A stretch of DNA of 64,000 nucleotides from Chloracidobacterium validum (GCF_018304825.1 NZ_CP072648.1:293501-357500), one strand, 5' to 3'. Shown: positions 17,089 to 26,190, counted from the stretch's first letter. Notes: generated by a model not told the origin, from the letters alone. Made by a program: numbers and translations.

Positions 17089-17703
17089 ATGACTGACCAA
17101 CGTAGCTGGCCGGGAGAAGACCAACCTGTGGTGGAAGCCTCTGACCTAGAATTGGTTGAACGGACACTAGGCGGTGAAAACCATGCCTTTGAGATGCTGG
17201 TTCGGCGCTGGGAGCGTCCGATTTTTAGCCTGGCGTATCGCCTAGTCGGCTCAGACGAAGACGCGCGTGATGTGTGCCAGGAGACGTTTCTGGCAGCCTT
17301 TCGTCACCTGAAATCATTTCGCGGCGAGGCTAAGTTTTCATCCTGGCTCTACCGGATTGCGCTCAATGCTTGTCATTCCCGGCAGCGCCGGCAGCCGGCC
17401 GAACAACTTTCTTTGGAAGAGCAGGCTGAGGCGCGCGGCTTTGACCCACTTGATGCGTCCGCGTCCGTGGATGAGCGACTCCTGCATGACGAGCGGGCAC
17501 AACTGGTTCGGCGGGCGCTGGCTGCGCTTCCGCCGGAGATGCGACAGGTCATCGTCATGAAGGAATACGAGGGGCTGAAGTTTCATGAAATTGCCGACGT
17601 GTTGGGCCTTCCGGTCAGCACGGTCAAGACGCGGCTTTACACCGGACTCAATATCTTACGGCGGCGTTTGGAAGGGCTTGGCTTGGCGCGTCCGTCTCGG
17701 TAA
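17089..17703 (+). CDS. ECF (sigma-70 family group 4) RNA polymerase sigma factor
   Basis: 204 aa from this start. Region sigma2 spans about 33-100 ([20 protein letters not shown], then [14 protein letters not shown] and [14 protein letters not shown]); region sigma4 spans about 141-195 ([20 protein letters not shown], then [17 protein letters not shown] as the helix-turn-helix for the -35 box). There is no sigma1.1 or sigma3. The frame is open 64 codons further upstream, but that stretch is not sigma-like, so I placed the start at ATG 17089 without a strong ribosome site; ATG 16906 or 16975 is possible. It is followed by its anti-sigma gene after 10 bases, so it is probably held inactive until a cell-envelope signal. 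Confidence 0.9.
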   Translation: MTDQRSWPGEDQPVVEASDLELVERTLGGENHAFEMLVRRWERPIFSLAYRLVGSDEDARDVCQETFLAAFRHLKSFRGEAKFSSWLYRIALNACHSRQRRQPAEQLSLEEQAEARGFDPLDASASVDERLLHDERAQLVRRALAALPPEMRQVIVMKEYEGLKFHEIADVLGLPVSTVKTRLYTGLNILRRRLEGLGLARPSR

Positions 17704-17713
17704 GGAGGAAGTT

Positions 17714-18466
17714 ATGCCGACGAACCATTCGTCATCGGCCGCTTGCGACCGCGGCCCGGACTTAATGGCGTATCTCTATGGCGAGGCGTCACCGGCTGAG
17801 CGTGCTGACATCGAGCGCCACCTCCAGACCTGCGCGACGTGTCGCGCTGAACTGGAAGGTTTTCAAGCCGTGCGGACAGCGCTCCAGAGCTGGGAAATGG
17901 ATGCTATTGCCCCACGGCTTCAACTGACGCTTGCGCCATCGCCGTGGCAGGCCTGGCGCGAGTTTTGGGCAACGCTCCCGCGCTGGAGCCGGCTGGCGGC
18001 TGGCGCAGCGGCGATGCTCGTCGTGTGTTCGCTGGTCAACGTACGGGTGACCATTGGCGCACAGGGGGTTACCGTGGCGACCGGTTGGTTTGGCAGGTCT
18101 GAGGTGTTGCCGACCGGAGCTGCGGACGTGGCGATACCTACCGTTGAGGCACAACGGACGGCTGCTGCCCCACCATCCAGCCTGGACGAAGCCGCGTTCC
18201 GGCGCATTGCCGCGCAAGTGGTTGCGGAGTCAGTCGCCGAGCAGTCCTCCCGGCGAGATGCTGAAGTGGACGCCCGGCTGAAAACCGTACTGGATGCACG
18301 CCTCAAGCAGCAACGCGCTGAACTGTTGCGCCTCATTGGTCAGCTCAACCGTGAGCAGCGATTGCAAGTCGCGGCCTGGATACAGGAGAGCGAGCGGCGG
18401 ACAAGTCCTGACCTGCTCGACTTGGTGAGTACGTTTCCGAGCGCCGAGGCCGAGGGTGACGAATAA
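17714..18466 (+). CDS. Zinc-binding anti-sigma factor (ZAS type)
   Basis: 250 aa; start set by GGAGG 5 bases before the ATG, directly after the sigma stop. The N-terminus has the ZAS motif H36-xxx-C40-xx-C43 (HLQTCATC), the cytoplasmic sigma-binding domain. One membrane helix lies at about 88-108 (LAAGAAAMLVVCSLVNV). The external part (about 110-250) has an Ala/Pro linker and a long charged helix (RRDAEVDARLKTVLDARLKQ), a probable coiled coil that may sense or bind an envelope partner. Partner of the ECF sigma factor immediately upstream. Confidence 0.88.
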   Translation: MPTNHSSSAACDRGPDLMAYLYGEASPAERADIERHLQTCATCRAELEGFQAVRTALQSWEMDAIAPRLQLTLAPSPWQAWREFWATLPRWSRLAAGAAAMLVVCSLVNVRVTIGAQGVTVATGWFGRSEVLPTGAADVAIPTVEAQRTAAAPPSSLDEAAFRRIAAQVVAESVAEQSSRRDAEVDARLKTVLDARLKQQRAELLRLIGQLNREQRLQVAAWIQESERRTSPDLLDLVSTFPSAEAEGDE

Positions 18467-18496
18467 CGATGCCGGGCGCTGCCAGCGAATGCGGCG

Positions 18497-20584
18497 TCAG
18501 AGCGAATGGCCGGTGACGCGCACGCGCCGGTGTCGTTCGGACTGGGCGGCGGTTGACCAGCCCGAAACGCGACTGTAGCGATTGGTCAGCATCGCCAGGG
18601 TCTCGACTTGCGGAGCGCCGCAGGCCGCGCACGCCCGCGCACTGCCCACGGCGACGTGACCGCAGACGCTACAGGCCGTGAATTCTGGCGATGCCATCAG
18701 CCCGGTGGTCAGGCCGTTGAACCGGACCTTGTCCACCAATGTGGCAAGTTGTTCCGGCGTCGGCAGTGCGTCGCCCAACCAGACATCCGTGGTGGCGTTG
18801 AGCAAACTGCCCTGCTGCACTTCACCTTCCCACTGGGCGCGCTGCCATGGACTGAGATCGGCCGCCGGCGAGAGTTTGGCCCCGTTGACGTAGTTTTCAA
18901 CGGGATATGCATCATCGAGCGGATAACCATCGGCAGCAGTTCGGGGAAAAAAACGGGCGTCCATGTGGGCAAAGCGTTCCGTCATGCCTTCGGCATGGGA
19001 TTCAGCCAGAACGAAATGCGTTTTGTGGCGCGACGACAGGCGCGTGGCCTCGGCGGCGAGGTGTGCAATCACCCGCGCTCCAAAGTCACGGGCAACCGAC
19101 GATTCATGAAGTTGGTGTCCGGTGACGGCTTGCGTCAGGTCATTGAGTCCCACCGGGCACACGCGGTGCGTTGTCCGGCTCAGTTTCAAAAAAGGGCGTC
19201 CGCCGCGCCGTGCTGCCAGCAGTGCCAGCGGGCCATCTTCGCCGCGCGCCAGTAACTTTTCCAGAAACACCCGTTTTTCGAGGTGTGACTGTGCGGCAAT
19301 GTCCATCAGCCGCGTCAGTTCTTCAAACACTTCGACTACCTTCCCTGGAGCTGCACGGTGGGCGGCGCGTGGAAGGTTGATGGCGACGGCCTGGAACGCC
19401 GCCGCGCACCATTCATCGGTTGCTGCCTCGGCAAAGCTGGCCGCGTAAGGCAACCCAAACCGACTGAGAAACGCCCGGTCTGGCGTGTGGTCGAAGGCAA
19501 ACCAAACATTGCCCCGTTCAAGCGATGCCCGACAGGCCTTGACGACCAGCGTCTGCCATTCGGGGTCGGCGTCTTGGGGCGTTGCGTGGAGCACCAGGCG
19601 AATGCCAGAAAACGGTAGCTTTTGTCCATCCCCGTCGCGGTAGGCGGCAAACAGCGCCCAGAGAAAGCGCCGGGCAACCGACCGATAGTCTTGGTAGGTC
19701 CGCCCAGTGAAGTTACCACCGGGCCCAATGGCCGGGCGCTCGGCAAGGTACGGCGGCACTTGCCAGTCGAGGTGAATGACGCAGGTCGGCAAGTTGCCAC
19801 CACGCCCAACCGCCGTGGCCGACAACTCGAACATCAATGCCTCAGCAACTTGCAGGAGTTCGCGCTCCCCAAGTCCGTCCAGATAAGGCGCAAGGCTGAA
19901 GTTGACGGCGTCCCACTCGACCGCACCGTTGACATAACCCTGGAGCGCGGCCGAGGACTTGACCAAGTGGGCAACGAGGACTTCGGGATGCCGTGCCGGA
20001 CGCGACGCGGCGAACCGATTCGGCAGGGTGAAGCCGTGACGCTTGACGACATCCGGCGACTGGACGATTGCGTATGGACGGTCAATCGCGCCCAGGTCTT
20101 GAATAAAAATGTCACCAACGAGGTGGGCCTCGGCGACCGGCGCCGAAAAGACCGCCAAGAGAGCGTATTCGCGCTTGATAGCTGCCGCAATTTCGAGTCC
20201 GGTGCCCTCTGGTGTCAGTGGCAACGGTGTCGTCCGCTGATTGGCTTGTTTGATGATCCGGTCAATGTCGGTAATCGGCAGCCCAAGGCGGGAATGGGCG
20301 CGATACTCGGCGTCAAGACCGTACTCGATGAGCTTGGCGTCAATGAGTGTCCGCAGCAGCGACGATGTCACGCGGCGCAGTGCCGATTGCCGGACAATGG
20401 CTTCAATGTCTTGCGCAATGCGCTGGGCAAGTTCGGGTCGTAGCCCGGTCTCCAGGCGCAGTGACTCCACAATGCGCCGCGCGTCAAACCCAACGATACT
20501 GTCGTCCGAGCGCCGAACAACAATCTCTGTGTCTGTTGCCGGAAGCGGTTCAGTAAGTGGTCCAATGGGCGACGTTTCATTCAT
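18497..20584 (-). CDS. nrdD: Anaerobic (class III) ribonucleoside-triphosphate reductase, NrdD-like
   Basis: 695 aa. An N-terminal ATP-cone (about 22-105, VRRSDDSIVGFDARRIVESL) is followed by an NrdD-type barrel with PVGLNDLTQAVTGHQLHES. The C-terminus has a zinc site (CSVCG ... CAACG) and then SRVSGW, aligning with the glycyl-radical RVxGY segment of archaeal/Thermotoga-type NrdD. The enzyme would make dNTPs without oxygen after radical installation by NrdG, which is not in the window. Catalytic cysteine candidates include the one in NLPTCVIHLDW; I could not assign them firmly. Start at ATG 20584, preceded by GAGAGGGG. The ORF can be extended 28 codons upstream, but that has no family similarity. 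Confidence 0.8.
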   Translation of the reverse strand: MNETSPIGPLTEPLPATDTEIVVRRSDDSIVGFDARRIVESLRLETGLRPELAQRIAQDIEAIVRQSALRRVTSSLLRTLIDAKLIEYGLDAEYRAHSRLGLPITDIDRIIKQANQRTTPLPLTPEGTGLEIAAAIKREYALLAVFSAPVAEAHLVGDIFIQDLGAIDRPYAIVQSPDVVKRHGFTLPNRFAASRPARHPEVLVAHLVKSSAALQGYVNGAVEWDAVNFSLAPYLDGLGERELLQVAEALMFELSATAVGRGGNLPTCVIHLDWQVPPYLAERPAIGPGGNFTGRTYQDYRSVARRFLWALFAAYRDGDGQKLPFSGIRLVLHATPQDADPEWQTLVVKACRASLERGNVWFAFDHTPDRAFLSRFGLPYAASFAEAATDEWCAAAFQAVAINLPRAAHRAAPGKVVEVFEELTRLMDIAAQSHLEKRVFLEKLLARGEDGPLALLAARRGGRPFLKLSRTTHRVCPVGLNDLTQAVTGHQLHESSVARDFGARVIAHLAAEATRLSSRHKTHFVLAESHAEGMTERFAHMDARFFPRTAADGYPLDDAYPVENYVNGAKLSPAADLSPWQRAQWEGEVQQGSLLNATTDVWLGDALPTPEQLATLVDKVRFNGLTTGLMASPEFTACSVCGHVAVGSARACAACGAPQVETLAMLTNRYSRVSGWSTAAQSERHRRVRVTGHSL

Positions 20585-20865
20585 GCGCCCCTCTCTAGCC
20601 TGGCAGATAACATGCTGCTGGGAAAGACTGCGACATCCTGAAACCTTGCCAAATGGTGATGGGAGCAAAGCCTGTGGCCGGCTCGCCGACAGCTAGGCTA
20701 AAACTTTGATAATCCTAGCACATTAGACCACTTGTCTCAAAAAACTGAAGCCTGTGAGCTGGTTCTGAACCGGGCCTGGGTAGCGGCTGGTTGTTCTACC
20801 CGCAGACTAGTAAGATTGTGCCAGCCAAACTTCATGATGCCTTTGGTTTATCCGGTGACACAATT

Positions 20866-22362
20866 GTGGCCTACGATCCGCATCGCCACCATCGCCGTTC
20901 TATTCGTCTGAAGGGGTACGATTACACCCGGCCTGGGCTGTATTTCGTCACGCTGTGCACGTTGGACCGGGCGTGTCTTTTTGGCGAGGTGGTGAATGGG
21001 GCCATGCGGTTGAACGCCTTTGGCGAAGTTGTGCGTGATGAGTGGTTCAAAACCGCCGAAGTGCGCGGGTACGTGCGATTGGACGAAAGGGAATTCGTGG
21101 TCATGCCCAATCACATACACGGGGTGATCGAGATCGTGGGTGGTCGTGGCAACGGTGGTGATGATGGCGTCGGGTCGTCGGTAGGGTCGTCGGCGGGGTC
21201 GCCGGTGGGGTCGTCGGTGGGGTCGTCGGCGGGGTCGTCGGTAGGGTTGTCGGTGGGGTCGTCGGCGGGGTCTTCGGCGGGGTCGTCGGTGGGGTCGTCG
21301 GCGGGGTCGTCGGCGGGGTCGTCGGCGGGGTCGTCGGCGGGGTCGCCGGTGGGGTCGTCGGTGGGGTCGTCGGTGGGGTCGTCGGTGGGGTCGTCGGCGG
21401 GGTCGTCGGTGGGGTCGTCGGCGGGGTCGTCGGCGGGGTCGTCGGTAGGGTTGTCGGTGGGGTCGTCGGTGGGGTCGTCGGTAGGGTCGTCGGCGGGGTC
21501 GCCGGTGGGGTCGTCGGCGGGGTCGTCGGTGGGGTCGTCGGCGGGGTCGTCGGCGGGGTCGTCGGTGGGGTCGTCGGTGGGGTCGTCGGTGGGGTCGTCG
21601 GCGGGGTCGTCGGTGGGGTCGTCGGTAGGGGCGCAGCGGCGCTGCGCCCCTACAAATACCGTGGATACCGTGGATACCGCGGGTGTCACGAATACCGCGG
21701 GTGCCGTGGATGGCACGAATACCGTGGATACCGCGGGTGTCACGAATACCGCGGGTGCCGTGGATGGCACGAATACCGCGGATACCGTGGACGCCACGAA
21801 TACCGCGGGTGCCGTGGATGGCACGAATACCGTGGATACCGCGGGTGTCACGAATACCGCGGATACCGTGGACGCCACGAATACCGCGGGTGCCGTGGAT
21901 GGCACGAATACCGTGGATACCGCGGGTGTCACGAATACCGCGGATACCGTGGACGCCACGAATACCGCGGGTGCCGTGGATGGCACAAATACCGCGGATA
22001 CCGTGGACGCCACAAATACCGCGGGTGCCATGGATGGCACGAATACCGCGGATGCCGTGGATGGCACGAATACCGCGGATACCGTGGACACCACGAATAC
22101 CGCGGATGCCGCGCGTCCACGGGTCAATCCTGGTTCGATTGGTGCCATCGTCCGCGCATTCAAATCGGCCACAACCAAACGCATCAATGCTTTGCGTGGA
22201 ATGCCCGGCGCGCCGGTCTGGCAACGCAACTACTACGAACGTATCATCCGCACCGCTAACGCGCGGCACCACATCCGTCAATACATCGTGACGAACCCCG
22301 CGCGCTGGCTCCACGACCGCGATAACCCACTTGTGACCCTGTCTGACTTGCAGGACACTTGA
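20866..22362 (+). CDS. REP-associated tyrosine transposase (RAYT, Y1/HUH type) expanded by tandem repeats
   Basis: 498 aa from GTG 20866 (no in-frame ATG nearby; the frame is open back to a TTG at 20791). The N-terminal part is a typical Y1 HUH domain: YDPHRHHRRSIRLKGYDYT, then GLYFVTLCT and the metal-binding VMPNHIHGVIEI. The C-terminal part resumes with GSIGAIVRAFKSATTKRINA and PVWQRNYYERIIR, where the tyrosine is the nucleophile, then IRQYIVTNPARW. Between them, where relatives usually have a short loop, lie about 310 residues of repeats: 38 tetrapeptides of GSSV/GSSA type, a junction GAQRRCAPT encoded by a REP-like palindrome, and about 150 residues of Asn/Thr/Val/Asp/Ala/Gly triplet repeats. 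All units are multiples of 3 bp, so the frame survives. Whether the protein is active is unknown. Confidence 0.85.
   Translation: MAYDPHRHHRRSIRLKGYDYTRPGLYFVTLCTLDRACLFGEVVNGAMRLNAFGEVVRDEWFKTAEVRGYVRLDEREFVVMPNHIHGVIEIVGGRGNGGDDGVGSSVGSSAGSPVGSSVGSSAGSSVGLSVGSSAGSSAGSSVGSSAGSSAGSSAGSSAGSPVGSSVGSSVGSSVGSSAGSSVGSSAGSSAGSSVGLSVGSSVGSSVGSSAGSPVGSSAGSSVGSSAGSSAGSSVGSSVGSSVGSSAGSSVGSSVGAQRRCAPTNTVDTVDTAGVTNTAGAVDGTNTVDTAGVTNTAGAVDGTNTADTVDATNTAGAVDGTNTVDTAGVTNTADTVDATNTAGAVDGTNTVDTAGVTNTADTVDATNTAGAVDGTNTADTVDATNTAGAMDGTNTADAVDGTNTADTVDTTNTADAARPRVNPGSIGAIVRAFKSATTKRINALRGMPGAPVWQRNYYERIIRTANARHHIRQYIVTNPARWLHDRDNPLVTLSDLQDT
21172..21627 (+). repeat. 12-bp tandem array, 38 units
   Basis: 38 consecutive units of GGGTCGTCGGYG with few variants (TTG for TCG, CCG for TCG, GTA for GTG). 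It encodes (Gly-Ser-Ser-Val/Ala)n in the transposase frame. The array begins directly after the HUH motif region and ends at the palindrome. Period and copy number were counted from the translated units. Confidence 0.95.
21625..21653. repeat. REP-like palindrome inside the transposase gene
   Basis: Perfect 13-bp inverted repeat GTAGGGGCGCAGC / GCTGCGCCCCTAC around a GGC loop. It sits at the boundary of the two tandem arrays and encodes GAQRRCAPT. Palindromes of this shape are the usual substrates of RAYT transposases, but here it is inside the enzyme's own reading frame. Confidence 0.85.
21654..22110 (+). repeat. 9-bp modular tandem array (second array in the transposase gene)
   Basis: Degenerate 9-bp modules such as GTGGATACC, GCGGGTGTC, ACGAATACC, GCGGGTGCC and GTGGATGGC arranged in longer recurring blocks of 27 bp and more. 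It is translated as repeated NT-VDT-AGV-TNT-AGA-VDG tripeptides. Sequence and period differ from the 12-bp array, so the two arrays arose separately. Confidence 0.9.
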
Positions 22363-22448
22363 CGCTGCATTTGATTATCGGCACTTGGCCGACGATACAA
22401 GTCACCAGGCGGTTGATGGGATAAGCGGGCGCAATTGGCGCTGTGAAT

Positions 22449-23780
22449 CTAACGGGGGGTTGAACCCCCGTTGGTCGTCAAGCGGTTGATAATGGCTTGA
22501 CCGTCAGCCGTCGGCGGCAATCCTTCTAGAATCAACACATCCACGCCGCGTCGTTCAATCCGCACGCCGTCGCCAACCATGATCCCGGGTTCCGGCTGCG
22601 CAAGGGCGTGGCTTGGGAAACGGCGCATGGTTCGTGCCACGTACGCATCGAAAAACGCCTGGCTGTAGGCTGGCGCATCCCAGCGGGTCACTTGGATCAG
22701 GCATAAGTCACCCGTTTTGCGGTGCTCATAAAGCGCCGAGCGGTCGCCACCCCACCCCTGCGCGGCGCGTTTCGCCTGCTTTTCGTCAAGGAATTCACCC
22801 AGGATCAACCGATAGCCAAACTCTCCTTGGACGTCGTCCGTCACAAAACGCCAGTCTGCGCCAAGTTCGGCGCCCAAATCCGGTATCGTCACAGGTAGGG
22901 GATGTTCCTGAGCAAAATACTTTTCGGGATGCAGCACTTGCTCGGTGCTTTCTGGCAGGTCGGTAAACGTCTGTGAAACGCGCAGCCAGCCGCCCCGGCG
23001 TAGCACGGCTTGAACGAAGTCCGCTCCGCCAGCATAGGGAAAGAGCAGCGACTGCTTGAGTGCCTTGGGCGCGGCCGCCAGCGCCGGTGATTGTTTAGGG
23101 TCGTCGCTCATAGCACCGAAATTTTCAAGCAGCGTGCCAATGGAGATGGGCAGTTTGCGGATGTCCATACGACCGTCGAAGGCGTAAGCCAACATCGCCA
23201 CCGTCGCATCCCCTTCAATCAGCGCCCGAATCGCCAGGTCACGGTCGCTGTTGCCCTTGGTTGGTTTCTCGAAGCGGCGCAGATCAAAGTGCTGGTCCTG
23301 CAGCGCATGGGTTAGTTCGTGCGCAATAGCGATGCGCTGGTTATCGGGGTCATCGCTCACAAGACTTTCAGTCAAAACAAATTCACCCGTCTTAGGCTGG
23401 TAAAAACCGGCGATTTGTTCGGTCAACAGGCGAATCATTTCCTCGCGAAGCTTGTAGTCGCGCGGAATCAGCCCCAAGGCGACGAGCATTTTGTTTTGCG
23501 CAGCAAATTCTTCAGGGGTTTGCGACGACTCGAAATCCTGGATGACGACCTTTTCAACTTCCTTGCGCGAGCGATAGCCCGATTTGACCGGGCGCTTGAT
23601 GGGCAACTCCCGCAAGCGCGAAACATCGCGCAGGATCGTGTTCGTTTCGGCCAGGGCCGCGGCCACCTTGGGGGGCAAGGAGCGGCGCTGGGCAGGTGTC
23701 ATCCCGACCGGCGTCAAGAGCAGGCAAACGACCAAAGACCACCGAAACCACTGGAGCGCAAACCCCGACGACTTGACCAT
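22449..23780 (-). CDS. Secreted zinc metallopeptidase-like protein (gluzincin fold)
   Basis: 443 aa with a signal peptide (WFRWSLVVCLLLTPVGMTPA, about 11-30). The zinc site is H154-E155-L-T-H158 in IAHELTHALQDQHFD with a third ligand candidate E189 in ALIEGDATVAML, the arrangement of gluzincin peptidases. A proline/charged pro-region (about 30-120) precedes it, and a C-terminal region of about 200 aa has no recognised motif. No named family recalled; probable periplasmic or secreted peptidase or a peptidase-fold protein. A 22-bp inverted repeat (AACGGGGG / CCCCCGTT) overlaps its last codons. It is divergent from the EF-G gene. Confidence 0.75.
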   Translation of the reverse strand: MVKSSGFALQWFRWSLVVCLLLTPVGMTPAQRRSLPPKVAAALAETNTILRDVSRLRELPIKRPVKSGYRSRKEVEKVVIQDFESSQTPEEFAAQNKMLVALGLIPRDYKLREEMIRLLTEQIAGFYQPKTGEFVLTESLVSDDPDNQRIAIAHELTHALQDQHFDLRRFEKPTKGNSDRDLAIRALIEGDATVAMLAYAFDGRMDIRKLPISIGTLLENFGAMSDDPKQSPALAAAPKALKQSLLFPYAGGADFVQAVLRRGGWLRVSQTFTDLPESTEQVLHPEKYFAQEHPLPVTIPDLGAELGADWRFVTDDVQGEFGYRLILGEFLDEKQAKRAAQGWGGDRSALYEHRKTGDLCLIQVTRWDAPAYSQAFFDAYVARTMRRFPSHALAQPEPGIMVGDGVRIERRGVDVLILEGLPPTADGQAIINRLTTNGGSTPR

Positions 23781-24064
23781 GACGCAACAGCCCCCTGAAA
23801 AAACTCGCCAGACGATAATCGCACCTGCGTGAAAACGCCATGCAAACATTGCGGGAAGCTCGCAGGGTGGCCGGAAAAAGTTTTTTTGCGCAGGTTGGCC
23901 GTACAAAGTACGTTTTAATACCTACGCTTTTCACCGCCCAGCCCAATCGGGCGGTATGCCGTGGCCATCGCTCGATTCCAGTAGTGCGTCATGTCCGCCC
24001 TGACGCGCGGATGATTGGCGCACTCCACTTCCAACCGCTTCAGACTGGAAAGGAGTTTTGCGGC

Positions 24065-26167
24065 ATGAACGTTTTCGCCACACCTCACCTACGCAACGTC
24101 GCGCTTGTCGGCCATGGACACGCCGGCAAGACCTCACTGGTGGCCGCCTTGCTCTACACCACGGGCGCGACGCCTCGACTTGGCAAAGTCGCCGATGGCA
24201 CAACCATAACGGATTTTGACGAAGTGGCGATTGCCCACCAACTTTCAACGCATAGCAGCGTCGCCCACGGGGTCTGGCGCAACCATAAGCTCAACTTGCT
24301 TGATACGCCTGGAGCAACGGCTTTCCTCCCAGATAGTCGTCTTGCGCTGCGCGCTGCCGAGACGGCACTGATCGTCCTAGATGCCCACAACGGCGTTGAG
24401 ATCGGCACAGAGACGGTTTGCCAGTACGCTGCCGAGTTCAACCTGCCGTGCTTTGTTTTCATCAACAAGCTCGATAAAGAACAAACCGATATTGACACCA
24501 GCTTGCAGGCACTGGCCGAGCAATGTGACCTGCGCCCAACCCTGTTCCAGCTTCCAATCGGAACCGAGAAGCAGTTTCGCGGGGTTGTGGATGTCGTGCA
24601 TCAGCGCGCATTTCTTTACCAAACGGATGGCAGTGGCGCCTTTGTCGAGGCGGATGTCCCAGCCACCCTGCGGGATGCCGTCGCCAAAGCGCGGGAAGTG
24701 CTCATCGAACGGGTCGCCGAAACGAATGACCAGTTGCTCGAAGCCTTCTTTGAGCAAGGCACGCTGACCGACGAGCAGTTGTTGGCGGCGCTGCCGGCCG
24801 CTATTCAGGCGCAAGCGCTGACACCGGTTTTCCTTGGCTCGGCGACGCTCAACATCGGGGTTGCCCAGTTGCTGGATGCGCTCGTGGACCTTGCCCCAGA
24901 CCCGGCGCATGTCGGCGGTTGGCTGGGAACGTCGCCACTGGATGCCGACCTAGTATCTCCGCGTCATGTCACGGATGATGAACCGTTCGCCGGTTATGTC
25001 TTCAAGACGCTGGACGAGCAGTTCAACCGCATCTCGCTGTGCAAGGTCGTTTCGGGCGTGGTGCGCCCGGACACGCTCGTGGCCAATGGTGGACGCGGCA
25101 CATTGGAAAAACTGGCCGCGCTCCATGCGCCACAGGGCCGCCAACTCGATAAAATTGCCGAAGCCCATGCCGGCGACATCATTGCGTTGACCAAGCTCAA
25201 GGATACGCACACCGGCGACACGCTGTGTGACAAAACCGCGCCGGTTCGTTTCGCGCCGGTGAGTCTTCCCGAACCGGCTATTGCCTTTGCCATCGAGCCG
25301 AAGTCACGCGCTGACGAAGACCGACTTTCTGGGGCAATCCTTCGACTCATTGAACAAGATGGGACACTGCGCTACGCGCGCGACCACCAGACCAAGGAAT
25401 TCATCCTTTCCGGCGTCAACCAGCAGCACATTGAACTGACCGTCGAGCGGCTCAAGGTGCGTTATGGCGTGGAAGTCGCCTTGCATGCTCCGAAAGTGCC
25501 TTATCTGGAAACCTTCAAGGGACGGGCGGAAGTCCACGCGCGTCACAAGAAACAGACGGGCGGACGCGGTCAATTCGGTGACTGCAAGTGTGTGTTCGAG
25601 GCGCTACCACATGGCGCTGGATTCAAGTTCGTGGACAAGATCGTTGGGGGCGTCATTCCGCAGCAGTTTCGTCCGGCCGTCGAAAAGGGAATCGTGGAAG
25701 CGGCCGAACACGGCGCACTGGCCGGCTACCCGGTCGTGGATTTTCAGGTTGAGCTGGTGGATGGTTCCTACCATACCGTTGACTCGGATGAGCTTTCGTT
25801 CAAGCTGGCCGGTCGCAAGGCCTTTCGGGCAGCCATGGAAAAAGTCAAACTGGTGTTGCTCGAGCCGATCATGCACGCCGTCGTCAGCGTCCCAAACGAG
25901 ATGGCCGGCGATGCCATGAGCGACCTTTCAACCCGGCGCGGCCGGATTCTGGGCATCACGGCCAAGGGAAACAAGCAGGTCATCGAGGCGCACGTCCCGC
26001 TTGGCGAAATGCTGAGTTACGCCACGGCGCTCAACTCACTGACGAGTGGACGCGGGAGCTACACCATGCGTTTTGCCCATTACGACGAAGCGCCATCCCA
26101 GGTCGTGCAGCGGGTCGTTGCCGAAGCGCAGGCTTCTGGGCGCGTGAAGGCCCTGGAAGAAGTTTGA
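24065..26167 (+). CDS. Elongation factor G paralogue (EF-G2-like GTPase)
   Basis: 700-aa translational GTPase of EF-G type: P-loop GHGHAGKT at 16-23, DTPG in LLDTPGATAF (G3), NKLD in FINKLDKEQ (G4), then domains II-V with HARHKKQTGGRGQFGD in domain IV and the C-terminal RGRILGI segment. The P-loop differs from canonical fusA (AHIDAGKT), the domain IV loop is of the FusA2 kind, and there are no rpsL, rpsG or tuf neighbours, so this is a secondary EF-G of unknown specific role rather than the main translocase. GGAAAGGAG precedes ATG 24065. A strong terminator follows the stop. Confidence 0.9.
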   Translation: MNVFATPHLRNVALVGHGHAGKTSLVAALLYTTGATPRLGKVADGTTITDFDEVAIAHQLSTHSSVAHGVWRNHKLNLLDTPGATAFLPDSRLALRAAETALIVLDAHNGVEIGTETVCQYAAEFNLPCFVFINKLDKEQTDIDTSLQALAEQCDLRPTLFQLPIGTEKQFRGVVDVVHQRAFLYQTDGSGAFVEADVPATLRDAVAKAREVLIERVAETNDQLLEAFFEQGTLTDEQLLAALPAAIQAQALTPVFLGSATLNIGVAQLLDALVDLAPDPAHVGGWLGTSPLDADLVSPRHVTDDEPFAGYVFKTLDEQFNRISLCKVVSGVVRPDTLVANGGRGTLEKLAALHAPQGRQLDKIAEAHAGDIIALTKLKDTHTGDTLCDKTAPVRFAPVSLPEPAIAFAIEPKSRADEDRLSGAILRLIEQDGTLRYARDHQTKEFILSGVNQQHIELTVERLKVRYGVEVALHAPKVPYLETFKGRAEVHARHKKQTGGRGQFGDCKCVFEALPHGAGFKFVDKIVGGVIPQQFRPAVEKGIVEAAEHGALAGYPVVDFQVELVDGSYHTVDSDELSFKLAGRKAFRAAMEKVKLVLLEPIMHAVVSVPNEMAGDAMSDLSTRRGRILGITAKGNKQVIEAHVPLGEMLSYATALNSLTSGRGSYTMRFAHYDEAPSQVVQRVVAEAQASGRVKALEEV

Positions 26168-26190
26168 CCGACCGGCTTTACTAGCGGGTG

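Noticed and set aside
21172-22110. CRISPR array
   Set aside because: The repeats are directly contiguous 12-bp and 9-bp units without unique spacers, lie inside a reading frame, and no cas genes are near.
20848-22314. Long open frames on the minus strand through the transposase repeat region (arginine/proline- and aspartate/proline-rich)
   Set aside because: The repeat units are multiples of 3 bp without stops in several frames, so open frames appear on both strands. Only the plus frame has the HUH and tyrosine motifs on both sides.
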